From: Phyto melanocephala
Lineage: Eukaryota > Arthropoda > Insecta > Diptera > Rhinophoridae
Length of the DNA: 64,000 nt
Assembly (NCBI GenBank): GCA_941918925.1
Contig: OW799236.1
Location: 119,609,062 to 119,673,061, forward strand
Direction: 5' to 3'
Positions 22,901 through 35,501 of this stretch are shown here, in pieces. The number at the start of each line of letters is the position of its first letter. The first letter of the stretch is position 1. Made by a program: the position numbers and the translations under genes. The notes below the pieces were generated by a model that did no database searches, was not told where the DNA came from, and saw only the letters and a program-made list of their open reading frames with translations.

Positions 22901-24014
22901 CAAATTAAATTAAAATCAAATGTTCTGTAACGTTCACCATTAACAGATATTGTTTAACAATTGGCTTAAAAAATACAATACAAACTGCATACCACATAGG
23001 AACTTAAGCACTGAAAACTTCACTTTTAAATTTATCTAAATTATAATAATTCCGAAACGTTGCTGCAGCCTTCATCTCTTCACTATAGTGAACAAAATGA
23101 CATGAGAGTTATCAAAAATTATTATGCAGTGTTGCGAATATGGCAACTTAATCCTTTATGAACCCTGTTTTAGCAAATCTTACAACGATTCGCCTACAAG
23201 TTAAGCTTTTGTTTCAGAAATGTTGTCATAAATTCCTAAAAGATTTAAATTAAAAACTGCTGACAGTTTGTGCCAAAAAAAATAATTTTCATTAAATTAG
23301 TCGTCATTGAAAAATATCTAGAAAGTAATACTGTATATATATGACAGTAACGTTTTGAAGTTAGATTTTCCGACATGCTATTCATAAGTCCATTTACTTA
23401 CAAAAGTAAAAAAAAATGTAATAGCACACAACGGTATATCAGATCTATAGTAATTTTCATTTGAAGGTTATAATCCTTATTTTTTCAACAATTGCAAAAC
23501 GGCGCCATCTTAATATAAATTTAGACGAAACTTTGTGTTTATAGTTATTTTTGTAAAACATGTTAACGCTTACACACACAGCTGTTGCTTAAAAAAAAAT
23601 CTGAATAAAAAGCAAATATAACAATAAAATACTGTTGAGTACAACATTTTAGCACTTTTAACAACAAACTTACAAACATATGCATACAACACATACATAC
23701 AAGTTAATGTTATAGCCAGTGGTAAAAAGTGGGGGAAGCAGGCCTTAAAAAGGCCTTATTTAAATTGATTTAGCGCACACAAGGACTCTTGTTTCTATAA
23801 CACGCGTATGTATATAGAGGAAGTGCTTTCACATTCGCTGCTAAAAACGCGCCTTTTAAAAGACCTTCTAGTGAAGGGCTCTTTGGAACCCTTTGTATGA
23901 AGACCTGCGAAAAGGCTATGTGATTTTTAAATTAAAAACAATTATTTAATTTGTTAAATTATTAAATGTTTAATTAATTTTTGTAATAAACTCACTGTTT
24001 AACTTAATGAATTA

Positions 24015-24131
24015 GGACCGTATTCATAAAAAATATTTTTGTTTTATTAATGGCTTATTTGACAAATTTCTCTACAACTTCTGTCAAATAAGCCTTCAAT
24101 AAACCTAAAATATTTTTTATGAATACGGCCC
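24015..24131. mobile_element. 117-bp MITE with GGRCCGTATTCAT ends
   Basis: Left end GGACCGTATTCATAAAAAAT is matched in inverse by ATTTTTTATGAATACGGCCC on the right, 25 or more bp with one mismatch. It is flanked by TTA on the left and TAA on the right, a TWA-type target but not a perfect direct duplication. The interior holds a second inverted pair, GGCTTATTTGAC / GTCAAATAAGCC, so the whole unit can fold into a hairpin. Confidence 0.8.
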
Positions 24132-26289
24132 TAAATGTTTTTTTCTTTAATTTTTAATTCCTTTTTATTTTCTATATAATTTTAGTAACGGTTTCAACAT
24201 TTTTTTGTTGTCGCTAAGAAGAAAAAGTTAAAAAATACGCATGAAAATGTACACATTTTAGAATGATTATCGGACTTTTAGAAGGCTTTCTAAAAGGCAT
24301 TGAAGGGCAGGTAAGAGGGAGTGAGATTAAAACTTTAAAAGAAGGTATAAAGTAAGCTTCCAGAAGGCCTGAAATTTCAAGCCCTGTTTTGACTTTTAAC
24401 CCTGAGTATTTATATGTGAGGGTGCGAAAGAGTTTAAATGTGCTCATATGTTTGTAGAAAGGATTATGCATATTTTTGAGAGTATGTTTTTATATAAAAA
24501 ATTGAAAATATGAACAACATTAAGGATAAAAAAAATATGTTAAAATAAAAAAAAAGAACATAGAAAAATGAATATGCCCTTAAGTATCATTTTCACACTT
24601 TCACAAAACTTTATATAAATAAACTTCTTTTTAAATGCGACCATTAGCGTCAAGGAGAAGTATGCTTAAGTCAGAAAAAGTTTTAGTTTATTATGATAAG
24701 AAATATTCAATGGAACTTTTATTTGATACCGGCCACATACTATGCAGCATATATATTTTTCGACAAAAATTAATTTCAAGGAATATCTTTTATTGTGTTC
24801 CCTTATTTCAATTGCAATAGTTATATTTAAATAATACAAATATACACCGAGTTAAAAATATTTAAACAAATTTAACACTTAGGTTCCTTCTTCTAGGTCT
24901 CTCTGTTACTGACAGTAAGTACTCGTAGATAATATAGTAACATTTTAAGTACAAACGGAAAACCCTCGACTGCCAGAAGAACATCTTTTTTGTTCGCCTT
25001 GTTTGTGCAAAATCTGTGAGAAGCCTGTAAAAAGGTGATTTTGTAATATTTTAACAAATTGCCGTAAGACACAAAATCCATATTTTTGTTCCACTCATTT
25101 TATATTCATTTAAAAAATTTTCACAAACGACTGCAAAAAGTAAAAAAAAAACTACTTCTAGGGCAAAACTACTTGACATCTCAACTATTCAAAGTAAAAT
25201 AGCAAACGGTTGTATACAAATGAACTCCTCTCTATTAATCTGCAACGACTACAATTGTTTTTTGTTTTTGTTGTTTCGGTCTTTTGTTAAGTTTTCATTT
25301 GAGCACAACAAGAAGATGAAGAAGAAATACTAAGCTAATAAATGTTTTGAGATGAATGAAAAATGAGAAGCTGAAGTGTTGATTTCAAAGGATTGGACAC
25401 AATTGACTACAACAAACATTTCAAAAAGCAGCATTCAACAACAGCAATAGAAGCACAAGCAGTAAAATATAGTTTTCAAAATTTTGATTTCAAAGCACTG
25501 ACTCTCAAACTTTTTGTTTGAAAAAAATATCAGTAGCAATTAAAAAGAATTACCTTAAGCCAGTAAATCTAGGATTTTTTATTAAGAACCTTTTGTACAC
25601 AAATAAAATTTGTTTAAAATTTAAAAAAAAATATTTTAAGAGTTTTTAAAAAATTATAAAAATATATTAATATTTCATTTATAATTATTACTTAAAGAAA
25701 AATTACAAAATAATTTTCTATAAGAATTTTAAAAAACTTGTATTCATAATTTTGAAATTTTTTTTTGTAAATTTTTAAAATTTTTTACAATAAGAAATTT
25801 TTAAAAGAAAAGTATTTATAAATTTTTTAAAATATAATGTCTATAGCAGCACTTCCAGCTTTTTTTTGTCCCAATTAGGATTAACTGTTTGTTTGAGAAT
25901 ATTACTGTTGACGTTGATCAAGGCAATTCCTGTTAAAATAACAAAGATATTTTTTGCATTTTCAAGCAAAATTTAAGGTGCAGATAAAAATTTGTTTTAG
26001 TATAAAGAATTTTGCTTGGAAACGCCTTTTGGTTGGTATAATTTAGAAATACCTTTTCACATTCGGCTATGAAATTTCTTCTGTACTCTTCAGTTACATG
26101 TTAAGGCTGTTGATAAACTTCTGCGAAAGACCCTAGAATTATTTAAAAATTTATTTTATACAAATTAGAACCACTAAATCTGTTAAGAATTCAATAACAG
26201 AAAAATTTTATTATTTATTTTTTTTTTGCTAAAAATATGAGAAAACTCCTCATTTATTTTAGGTTAAACTCAGCAGGTTTTGGATCGAT

Positions 26290-26495
26290 TATGCTACTTT
26301 GTAATACCTATTTTGTTTTGAATATTTGCGAAAGTGGGATTTCAATTACGGATATATGATGAAAATGTAGGCTTCTAAAATCTGAAAAAAAATCAGAAAT
26401 TATACAAGTACTTTATGTGGCCGGAGATTAATATTGCTGAAATGACAAAAAGTATGACGAAGCTTAATCTACTTGCCACCAAAGTGGAAGTTATG
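26290..26495 (-). mobile_element. Relic 5' end of a family B DINE-like element
   Basis: ACTTTATGTGGCCGGAGATTAATATTGCTGAAATGACAAAAA (seen as shorter matches of under 20 bases) follows the order of the family B 5' block near 1090-1160 in the same orientation. The remainder is too decayed to bound. This is a weak call. Confidence 0.4.
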
Positions 26496-27472
26496 CAAAA
26501 ATGTACGAAAGAGTCACTCTTCAATTTACGATAGCTAAAGCGTCAACAGCAATACCATCCCACCAAAAATTAAACTTAACCTAAACCCAAAACTATTTCA
26601 AACTTTTAATTACAAAAATACATTTTAATACATGTATAGCGATGCTAGTTAATAAAGTCTAAAATTAATTTTTAGTTTTCGTATCTTCAGAGAATTATAA
26701 TAAAATTAATGACAAATATTTTTGTAAGATATTGTTACCCTTCACTGTTTTTATTTTAAGGATATTTTACTCACCTTTTGCACAAAAGGAAAAAAGGATA
26801 AAATAGTTAAAAGTTTAAAAAAATATTTCGCGCATTTCTCTTTTATATATATCTTCTTAACATAGCCCATTCCTAAAATAAAAGCGTAATGTGGTTTATT
26901 ATGCTGCTTAGCCATAATAATGTGCAAAAGCTGCAAATTAAAAGGTCTCCTAAAAATTAGGCTCAAGCGTTAACGTTCATATTTTTAGTTCCCTCTGTCA
27001 GAATCCGTTGTCAGATTCTTGTATTTTTTTCGTGTCGTACGAATGTCTTTGAATATCTAATTAAATCACCCCTAAGTATTTAATAGTAATTTAAATTAAT
27101 TTAATGAAAACTTGATTTTGTTTTACACACTCTTTTAATTATTATTAATATGTTTCTTGCTTTGGATTTTATACATCCTCTTGCATTTTAGTACAATTAT
27201 ATTTCCTTAGTTTGTAACACACCATGATTGACAGTTTTCGCGTTACGAATATTTTACCACATGTCTTTTACTTGCTCTGGCAATTGTCAATAAAACAGTA
27301 TGGTTAAAACTCCTCCTGCCAATCGTTAATACAAAAAAAAAGACAAACAAGCAGCAACGTAGTATAACAGAACAGCAGGGTAAGGCTCATAATGGCACAA
27401 AGTGTTGGAAGCAAGTGTAAATGCCAATTGCTTTAAACAACCGGCAACAGACAATTTTAATGCATGACACTT

Positions 27473-27499
27473 ACTCACTCACTCACTCACACACACACA
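27473..27499. repeat. (ACTC)n/(AC)n compound microsatellite
   Basis: Four to five ACTC units run directly into six AC units. Confidence 0.9.
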
Positions 27500-27674
27500 G
27501 ACCACACCAGTCCCAAAGGACTGACTGACATGTGTGCGACTTTAAATGACTTTTAGATATACCGTCATTCATACACACTTATAAGCACTACAAATTTCAA
27601 AGAATTAAATAAAAAATATATATATAAACGGTTCTTTTGCATACAAGCAAAAGATAAATTTAAAAAATAATAAA

Positions 27675-30118
27675 ACAAGTAAGAGCACTATATTCGGCTG
27701 TGCCGAATCTTTTATACCCACCACCAATTTTGTGTACATTTAAAGCACAATAATTATTATTTTGTTAATCGCTATTGAATAATATCTTTATAATAATATA
27801 TGTATCACTTTCTTTGTAGAGGGTGGTTAAATTTTTTAGGACCCATGTTGAAGGTGAACTACACCTAGTCTTTAAATTTGTTTTCTGCATTTCACTTGAC
27901 ATTTCTCAATCTCAAACTTACTCAATTTGATCCGTGGAAAGATATGCAAATGAGCAACGCTTTAAAGTTATTCAGGTTTTTTATAAAAATGGGCGTTCAA
28001 ATCAGAGAGCATTTTGTGCACTTCGCGATTATTTTGGTCAACATAATCGTTCAAATTCGTCCACAATCAGGAGAATTGTAAAAAATATTTAAATTTCTGC
28101 AAAACAGGTCTGTATAAAATTTTAGAAAATCTGTGAATGCCTTCTTAGTTCGTTGAATGGGAACCACTGCTGGGTTTTGCGATAGTGTGGCAAAAGAGCA
28201 GTCAACCTCGACTCATCATCATGCCCAACAATTGAGCATAAACATTGTCATTGAAAATTTGGACCATCAGATAGAGAAGTGGCGCCAAGGATGGGGGGCC
28301 ATTTTGCCGATATTTTGTTAAATACATAATTGAACCATACAAATATTATCATTACAAAAAGAAATAATAATAATATCCTAAATAATTTGTGTTTTATTTA
28401 AATTCAACATAAAATTTAACCACCCTCTATAACTTCGATATGCTACTAAAATGCTTTTGTGAATGTAGATTTTCAATGAAAGTGGGCGTTAAAGTAATAG
28501 TGTCAATAAAGTTTCTGCTAATAAATACAACTTCGATATTTCAATATAGTTCTTTATTTTCCTAAGAACTTTGTCAATAGAGAAATTACATGAATTTAAG
28601 ATAAACCGTTATGGGAGGTGGGCGTTAAAGTGAGCGTGTTACCTAAACTTTTTGGCACAACGACTACCTTGATTAGAAGGATATACGAAGCAAATTTGAT
28701 CATCATACCTCTAATTTTGGCAGTTTTATGAGCTTTTAAATTTCATTAACGGTAGATAACGTGAAAAGTGGGCGTTATAGTAGGCATGTCAAAGTTGTTT
28801 TTGCGAATGAGTACAACTGAGGTGTTTCAATGTAACCCTTTATTATTCCAAAATCTTTATTAATAGAGAAATTATATGAATTTTAGGTAAAACGTTATAT
28901 GGGAGGTGGGCGTAAAAAATGGCGTGGCACCTCAATTTCCTTGCACAGTAATTACATTGCCTAGAGGGATATACGTAGCAAATTTGATCATCACACCTTT
29001 AATTTTGGCGGTTTTATGAGCTTTTAAATTTCTATAACGGTAGATAACGTGAAAAGTGGGCGTTATAGTAGGCGTGTGAAAGTTGTTTTTGCTAATGAGT
29101 ACAACTTAGGTGTTTCAATATAGCTCTTTGTTATTCCAAAATTTTTATTAATAGAGAAATTATATGAATTTTGGGTAAAACGTTATATGGGAGGTGGGCG
29201 TAAAAGTGGGCGTGGCACCTTAATTTTCTGGCACAGTACTGATACTTCCTAGGAGGATATACGTAGCAAATTTGATCATCACACTTCTAATTTTGGCGGC
29301 TTTATGAGCTTTTAAATTTCATTAACGGTATATAACGTGAAAAGTGGGCGTTATAGTAGGCGTGTCAAAGTTGTTTTTGCTAATGAGTACAACTTAGGTG
29401 TTTCAATATAGCCCTTTATTATTCCAAAATCCTTATTAATAGAGAAATTATATGATGTTTAGGTAAAACGTTATATGGGAGGTGGGCGTAAAAGTGGGCG
29501 TGGCACATTGATTTTCCGTTACAAAAAAGCGCCTCACCAAAAAGCAAAGTGTGCAAAATTTCAGAGTCGTACATCAAATTTTGTTGCTTTTATGACGTTT
29601 TTGTTTTTAAATATACCGAAAAATGCACTGTGCGGTATAAATTTTCGTACATTTTGATCGATAACTCCTCTCCTAATGCATAGATTTTGATAATTTTCGG
29701 GGAAAAATATTGTTTTTACTCAGGAAATATATATTCGAAGTTTCATGAGTCTACGTTAATGCGTTTGGACACAATTCCATTTTATTCGATGTTTGAAGGA
29801 CACGGTTTTTTCGACCTACTCTTGCTTTTCGAGCTATAACTCCCTTCCTAAAATTCCGATTTAGCCCATTTTCAATACCAAACAAACCTTGTCTATAAGA
29901 AAGTTTCTGGCAAAATTTGAGCCCCCTAGCTTTTTCGGTGCGACCTCTATCGTGCTTTCAACAGACGGACAGACGGACGGACATAGCTAGATCGTCATCA
30001 AATCAAACCCTGATTCAGAATATATATACTTTATGGGGTCTAAAATGGATATTTCGATGTGTTACAAACGGAACGACAAAATGAATATACCCCCACCATT
30101 TTTTTGGTGGCGGGTATA
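27675..30118 (-). mobile_element. DINE-1-like family A element
   Basis: The 3' end ACAAGTAAGAGCACTATA and stem-loop are at 27675-27711. The nested mariner MITE is at 27829-28427. There are at least three 288-bp units from about 28600 to 29460, and a 5' block containing a 60-codon frame that is only repeat sequence. Two ACAGACGG octamers lie near 29961-29976. The 5' hairpin ends with GGGTATA at 30118. Confidence 0.87.
27829..28427 (+). mobile_element. Nested mariner-like MITE, right repeat partly deleted
   Basis: The left terminal repeat and TA (27827-27828) are intact. The right repeat lacks roughly 13 bases (the GGCCCTT part) but still ends TTTAACCACCCTC before TA at 28428-28429. Confidence 0.75.
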
Positions 30119-31230
30119 AAAATATAAACTGAAATAAAATATAGGGCAGAACAAAAAGGATAACTGGTGTAACATATTGCCCATGGACTCCTGTTAAATT
30201 TATCACATTTAATATGTTATTGCTTTCATCTTATTTTGCATATTTTTGCGTAAACTGGAATGAAGTGAATAAAAAAATAAAATAATGATTTGATTTCAAT
30301 TCTTGAAAGCCATTTAAAAAAACACATTCATGAATTTTGTGTTTATTTTTATGATTGCCACCAACAGGCGATATTTATATTTAAAAGTTTTTAGACGTTT
30401 TAACTATATAGTTGCCATATTTTGATGTTTGTTTTATTGAAAGCTATAAATTTTATATGTTGTTATATCTAAGACGTGTCCTTAAGGATTGTACTTTATG
30501 ATGAGTGTTTTCTTAAGGTATTCTCAAAATATCTGTCTTTGGAGAATGTTGCAAAAAACATTATTTAAAAAGAAAAAACTTGTCAAATTGAATAGAAAGT
30601 TGGGTAAAATAAACAAAAGGGGTTATTTAAATACATTCTTACTTGCTTCAAACTTTTATGGCCATCTAGCCAGAACAGGCAAAAAAAAGGTTGATAAATT
30701 GTATTTCCCAAGATTTAAATATTTGTAAAAAGTTTTACTTAATTTAAAGAAATTTATAGAGCAAACCGTAGCAAAGTGATTTATATAGAGAAGATGAACT
30801 TTGAGAAAATTGTATTTAAGTTAACAATTTAGCAAATTTAACTTTTTTTCAAAGACAACTTGTAAGACGGTGGATATTTAAACCCTAATTTATGTGTAGA
30901 AAATCTGTTTGAAACGTTTACAATCTTGTAAATTTGTGCATGAATTATTAGGGCACCGTTGGCGTTGTATTGTAAATTTCTTTAATTTTCTATTTTTGTA
31001 CTGTATTTGGTTTTCTTTTAATTTCTTTAATATTTGGTTAAAAAAGCGTGACCACTATTTTTGGTTAAATATATTTTTGATGTTGATGATTTTTCCCACA
31101 CTAATTCTCGTAAAACTGTCACAAAATTTAATAAAATTAGACATTTTAATGTTTTTATGATAATCGACACTTAAGCCAAATTTGTCACGATTTTAGTTAT
31201 TGTAATTAAATTCAGAATAAGGGTGCAAAT
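30119..31230. other. Gene-free AT-rich stretch
   Basis: This stretch holds lysine- and phenylalanine-rich random open frames only. I recognise no gene or repeat. Confidence 0.5.
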
Positions 31231-31439
31231 CAAGGCATATTTATTCATCAGGTAACTGCAGTTCGGAGAGAATTTTTTTGTTTATATTTTTTATATATGA
31301 AGTTTGACATTTTAAATAAATTAGAAAAGAGAGAAAATTGTTTTTTATTTATGCATTGTAACAACTGAAATTTAAAATAAGTGTTGAAAAAAATAATCAG
31401 CTGACGAAACAAGAGTATCTGATGAATAAACATGCCTTG
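31231..31439. mobile_element. 209-bp MITE (family D) with 9-bp target duplication
   Basis: Ends CAAGGCATATTTATTCATCA and the inverse of TGATGAATAAACATGCCTTG form terminal repeats of about 35 bp. GGTGCAAAT is present directly on both sides (31222-31230 and 31440-31448). A 9-bp duplication fits Mutator-like or Merlin-type transposons; hAT (8 bp) fits less well. A second copy of the end lies at 1-40. Confidence 0.88.
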
Positions 31440-31471
31440 GGTGCAAATATAATTTAAATAATGGGTGGGCC

Positions 31472-32097
31472 ATGTGTCGGTTTAAATTTAAGCCAGCAGT
31501 TATTTCGAATTTGGCAATACTTATGTCATTCTGTCAAAAATTCAGTATATTTTCTCCACCAAACAAAATAAATCGATTTCCGCTTGAGCAACGATGCGAT
31601 TTATATTTCCAAATCAAAGACAATTGGTTGGAAATTCCAAATGGTAAAATCATCTTGTCGGATGAAGCTCATTTTAATTCATTCATTTCATTTCAAAAAC
31701 TGCCGTATTTGGGAATAAGAAAACTTAAGCGAGGTCTTACAGAAGCCAATGCACCCATTACAAGTGACTTTGATGCGGCTTATGGAGTGGAAGTATGACT
31801 GGCTCATATGTTAATGAAGACACCTATCACACCATAATAACCAATTTATTTGTGCCCGTTCTTCATGGTGTTGATGTGAATCCAGTTTGATTTCGTCAGG
31901 ATGATACAATGATTTATTTGCGTGCAACGCTTGATGGCCGAAATGGTGATGCAAATTGGCCGCCAAAAAGCTGCGATTTGAGAACATTCGATTTTTTTTC
32001 CTTTAAAGAGAAGTATTATGCATACAAACCAGCCACACGTAATCATTTCAGGTCTTACCGACTTTCTAATAATTGTAAAATGTTCCAAGCAGAGTGA
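31472..32097 (+). pseudogene. Mariner-like transposase fossil
   Basis: Plus-strand fragments in order are PLEQRCDLYFQIKDN (like the N-terminal start of mariner transposases), GKIILSDEAHFNSF (first catalytic aspartate region), ATLDGRNGDANWPPKSCDL and TFDFFSFKEKYYAYKPAT (third catalytic region). The last part parallels NWPPRSCDLTPLDYFLW in the ORF at 14883-15599. Between the fragments the frame changes near 31798-31909, the QQDGA motif is reduced to FRQDDT, and the N-terminal helix-turn-helix region is mostly deleted. It is non-functional and older than the 14777 element. I see no terminal repeats. Confidence 0.75.
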
Positions 32098-35078
32098 CTG
32101 GTCTTCTCTAGGACATTGGATCTCATTATGTAACATGTTCCGAAAAGTGGGGATATAACTCTTTATATTGATAGTAATGTGGGTATAGTTCCTTAAAATG
32201 ACCTCAGTTAAATCAAGGCTGGCTAGGGGATGTCGAAGAGTTCTTGATAGATTTATGGCTTTCTACGTCAAATTGTGTGTGTATGTCAGGACATTATGGA
32301 GCAAGGAAATTATAAACGAACTGGCGTGCGTTAAATTGTCACTATAATCAACATATAAAGAGGATATATTTATGTTACCGATGGAGGCATTAGGTCAGGC
32401 AAGACTAATACATTATGCTGGAACAAAGGAACTGCTGAGGGTCCAGTGTTCTGTGGCTTAAGTGTTAACTTGGATAAAATGGAATAATTTCTAGTAAAAA
32501 CAAGGATCATTAGGTGAGTTTGCAGTACTCCCTATTATTATTGTTGAATGTGTGAGTAAGAAAAAATGGTGGAGCATATTGTTTGTTACCACCCGAGGCT
32601 ACAGAACTACAGATCTGAGTGACAAGACAATTAGCTGACTGACGTCTCGGAGTGAAAACTAGAGAATATCATTGAAAGAAAAGGGCTTAATAGAACTGTG
32701 TTCTGCAGGTTATTAATTTTTTCTTTTACACTTTTTTCCTTACCTAACCTTATTGCTAATATTCTTCTAACTTCTTCTGATATTTTTTTTATAAAAAGGG
32801 AAACACAGTGGACCATATCGGTGTCCGAGTATAGGGGTTGGAATTGTCTCTAAGTTTTGGACAACTTCATTTCCTAGTTTCCTTTTTAACTGCCCTTTCG
32901 AAATATATTTAGGATTCCTACCTTAAATTCTCTTTTAAATGGTTTATTTTAAATTCAAGGAAAAATACACAAAATTCGTTCTATAGGATAGGAGAAAGAA
33001 GAAAGCTTTTTAGTACCAGTAAAATTATCATGAATTGGTCTTTGATGGGATCTCACATATGACAACTCGTACATTGTGAAATGAAAGAACAATCGAAAAA
33101 AATTAAGAGTATTTTTTACTGACAGCATAAGCAACAAGTTCTTATAGAAGTGCTTCTTGCCACACGAATAAATAATAATTAGGGAAAACATAAATTTATT
33201 TAAACAAAAAGTTTCAAAATTCTTATTCCATTACAAAATTTGATAACATTGAACTGTTGTAGAAATCCTAGCTGGCTTCCAAAATACGTTATTTATAAAA
33301 TAAAAAATTTAACTTAAGTTAAACTAAATATAAAAATATATTTGTTTAATCCAAAAGAATGTCCAATCTTGCTATTTTATAAACGTTATCGTTTCATTAT
33401 TTACAATAATAATAACTATTAATATAAATTTTATATTTTGAATTTTTTTTTCTTTTATAATTGCTATTAAACCCTGTTTAAAATTATTTTTACTATTCAC
33501 AGAGTTTCAATTTATAAATAATAAAAATAAAATTTAATTGAGTTTAAAATAATACTTAAAACTGTCATCAAACTCCAATTTTCTTTCAATGAAATTGCAC
33601 CACTCAATAGTTTCTTTATTGACTCTCTTTTTTCTAAGCAGTTAGTAATACAATTCTTACAATTATTAATATTCAATTCAATTAGCTTTTGTAAACTTTA
33701 ATTGTTGTTGTTGTTTATTCTAGCGTATTTAATATCTGCTGACATTGTTTTCGATTACTTTTGCAAAATTTCAATTACATTTTCCATTTTTATTGACGTA
33801 CATTGCCGCCGCTAATAATGTTGTCTTCTGTTGTATACAATTGCAATTGTGAATCTTCGATTGCTATACTAACGAAATAACTTTTTTTCTTTTTTAAATA
33901 AGGCAAGTCATATAAAACAGTTGCAAGTTAGTATGGGTGTAATTTGCTACTTCTTATTAAGAAATTTTCTGTTGTTTTAAACTTAGCTAAGCGGTTTGTA
34001 AATATTTTTATGACAACTTGTGAATAGCCGCATTTTGCTGCGCATATTTAATTATGTGTTTTATTAAAAATAAAATTGATGATCAACTGTGATGTACATT
34101 TCCTTGAATGAAAAAAGGTTAATGTAATCAATACAAATAAAACTAGATGAATAATTAAATGTCGTTTCGACTGAGATCGTGTAATTTTTAAATTAGGGGT
34201 TTTACAGTATTTAAAAACCTTGACTTATATTTGCTCTTATTTGAGCAATTTTGAAGCCCTCGTCCTTTTCTAGTCAGCATAAAAAAAAAAATGTTGTCAA
34301 TTATCATTGCGCCAGAGGAAATACGACTTTGGTAGAGTCTTACCTTGGTGTTATTGCCAGTTTGTCATTCAAAAGTATCAGGCTGCTAGAAGACGTAATT
34401 TGAAAAAGCTAACTCTGGTCAGAGATACTCAAGGTTAGTTGGTACCACTGAAATTAATATTCCCCCAGAACTTGTTTTAGACTGGTTAGTGGTGAAACTG
34501 GAGATCACATGATGTCTGTGGATATTCCAAAGCAAGAAAACAGTAGCCAGTATTTTAATGTCTGATACTTGATTTTGTGTCGAATATTGTAACAATGCCC
34601 AAAATAAATAGAGACTGGCTTAATGACTAATGCTCTCAGATATAAAGCCCTTCAGATCTTGGACAAACATTAGCATATTGTGGTGCTGCTGCCTTTCATC
34701 AGAGTTTCAGAGTTGATTGTTTGACATCTGGTTGATTGTAGAACCGATTTCATACCTGAGTAATAACGTTTTCCTTGTAACGTAATATTACGATTTTTAC
34801 AGTCCCGTGCCTTTCACTAAGGTGGTCAGTTTCGAATCAAGAGATAATTATTCAAAAGATTTTTGGTCGTCAGAAATTCAACACCGTGGCAAGACTACCG
34901 TCAGTTTACGGTTATTGGTGGCGGAGCTGAAGCTAATCAAACCACATTCTAGTCTATATTCATAAAAATTGGTAAAACTAATGACAACTATTGCTTGGAG
35001 TTTTACTCCAATCGCGATTTTGTTCTTGGTGATATAGTCCTTATTTAATGAAATGAGAAAGGCGACAAATTATCCAAA
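32098..35078. other. Mixed stretch, probably containing decayed retrotransposon DNA
   Basis: The zones 32200-32650 and 34230-35060 are less AT-rich than their surroundings and may be decayed parts of the non-LTR element whose end is at 35079. I cannot read a convincing domain. The zone 33280-33560 is strongly AT-rich. I see no gene. Confidence 0.4.
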
Positions 35079-35400
35079 ATGGGAGCTTTTCTGAGTACTA
35101 AAAATTTGGAAAATTCTAAACCCTTTAAACGATTCAGGGACGAACTTAAATATTTGGCGATTGAAGAACATGTCAGGAAATGGCATGGCACTGATGTTGG
35201 TAAAGTGACAAAAATACTATGGGGTGACCCAAATCTTGGGAAATCGAAGAAGATTGTGAGACTGAGTAGACCAACACTTAGAAGATTAACCGGTGTAATT
35301 ACAGGTCATACGGAGTTGAAATCCCATCTAGCTCGCATGAATTTGTCTGAGAAGACGACATGTAGAGCATGCGAGGAAGAGGATGAGACTTTGGTACAGG
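35079..35400 (+). pseudogene. C-terminal fragment of a non-LTR retrotransposon ORF2
   Basis: A frame of about 107 codons ends a pattern typical of the end of Jockey/I-type ORF2 proteins. RPTLRRLTGVITGHTELKSH is followed by HLARMNLSEKTTCRACEEED (residues 75-103), that is a GH...L..HL.RM.L motif followed by CxxC. In complete elements this lies downstream of the RNase H domain and ends with a CxxC...H...C knuckle. Here the frame loses similarity after DETLVQ and runs on into AT-rich sequence to 35501. The upstream part is unreadable, so this is a dead fragment. The exact clade is uncertain. Confidence 0.7.
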
Positions 35401-35501
35401 ACATCGTTAAAAATAAATTTTTGTTTAAAAAATATTTGTATCAAATTTATACATCATTTTTTATCAAGCGACAGATAATAAAAATATTCGGTAAATGGTA
35501 A

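Larger units (their letters stand above)
22901..27674. other. Mostly gene-free AT-rich stretch
   Basis: Apart from a MITE (24015-24131), a DINE-like relic (26290-26495) and a microsatellite (27473-27499), I see no feature. The zone 25600-25850 is almost only A and T. A small perfect palindrome AGGCCTTAAAAAGGCCT lies near 23740. No open frame here looks like a protein. Confidence 0.5.

Noticed and set aside
32370..32480. A stretch reading YVTDGGIRSG on the plus strand, reminiscent of an RNase H start in non-LTR elements.
   Set aside because: Only a few residues fit, and the following catalytic motifs are absent. It may be a decayed retrotransposon but cannot be supported.
34200..35060. Less AT-rich DNA upstream of the non-LTR fragment, tested as more of the same ORF.
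   Set aside because: No reverse transcriptase or RNase H motif could be read in any frame, so I did not extend the feature.
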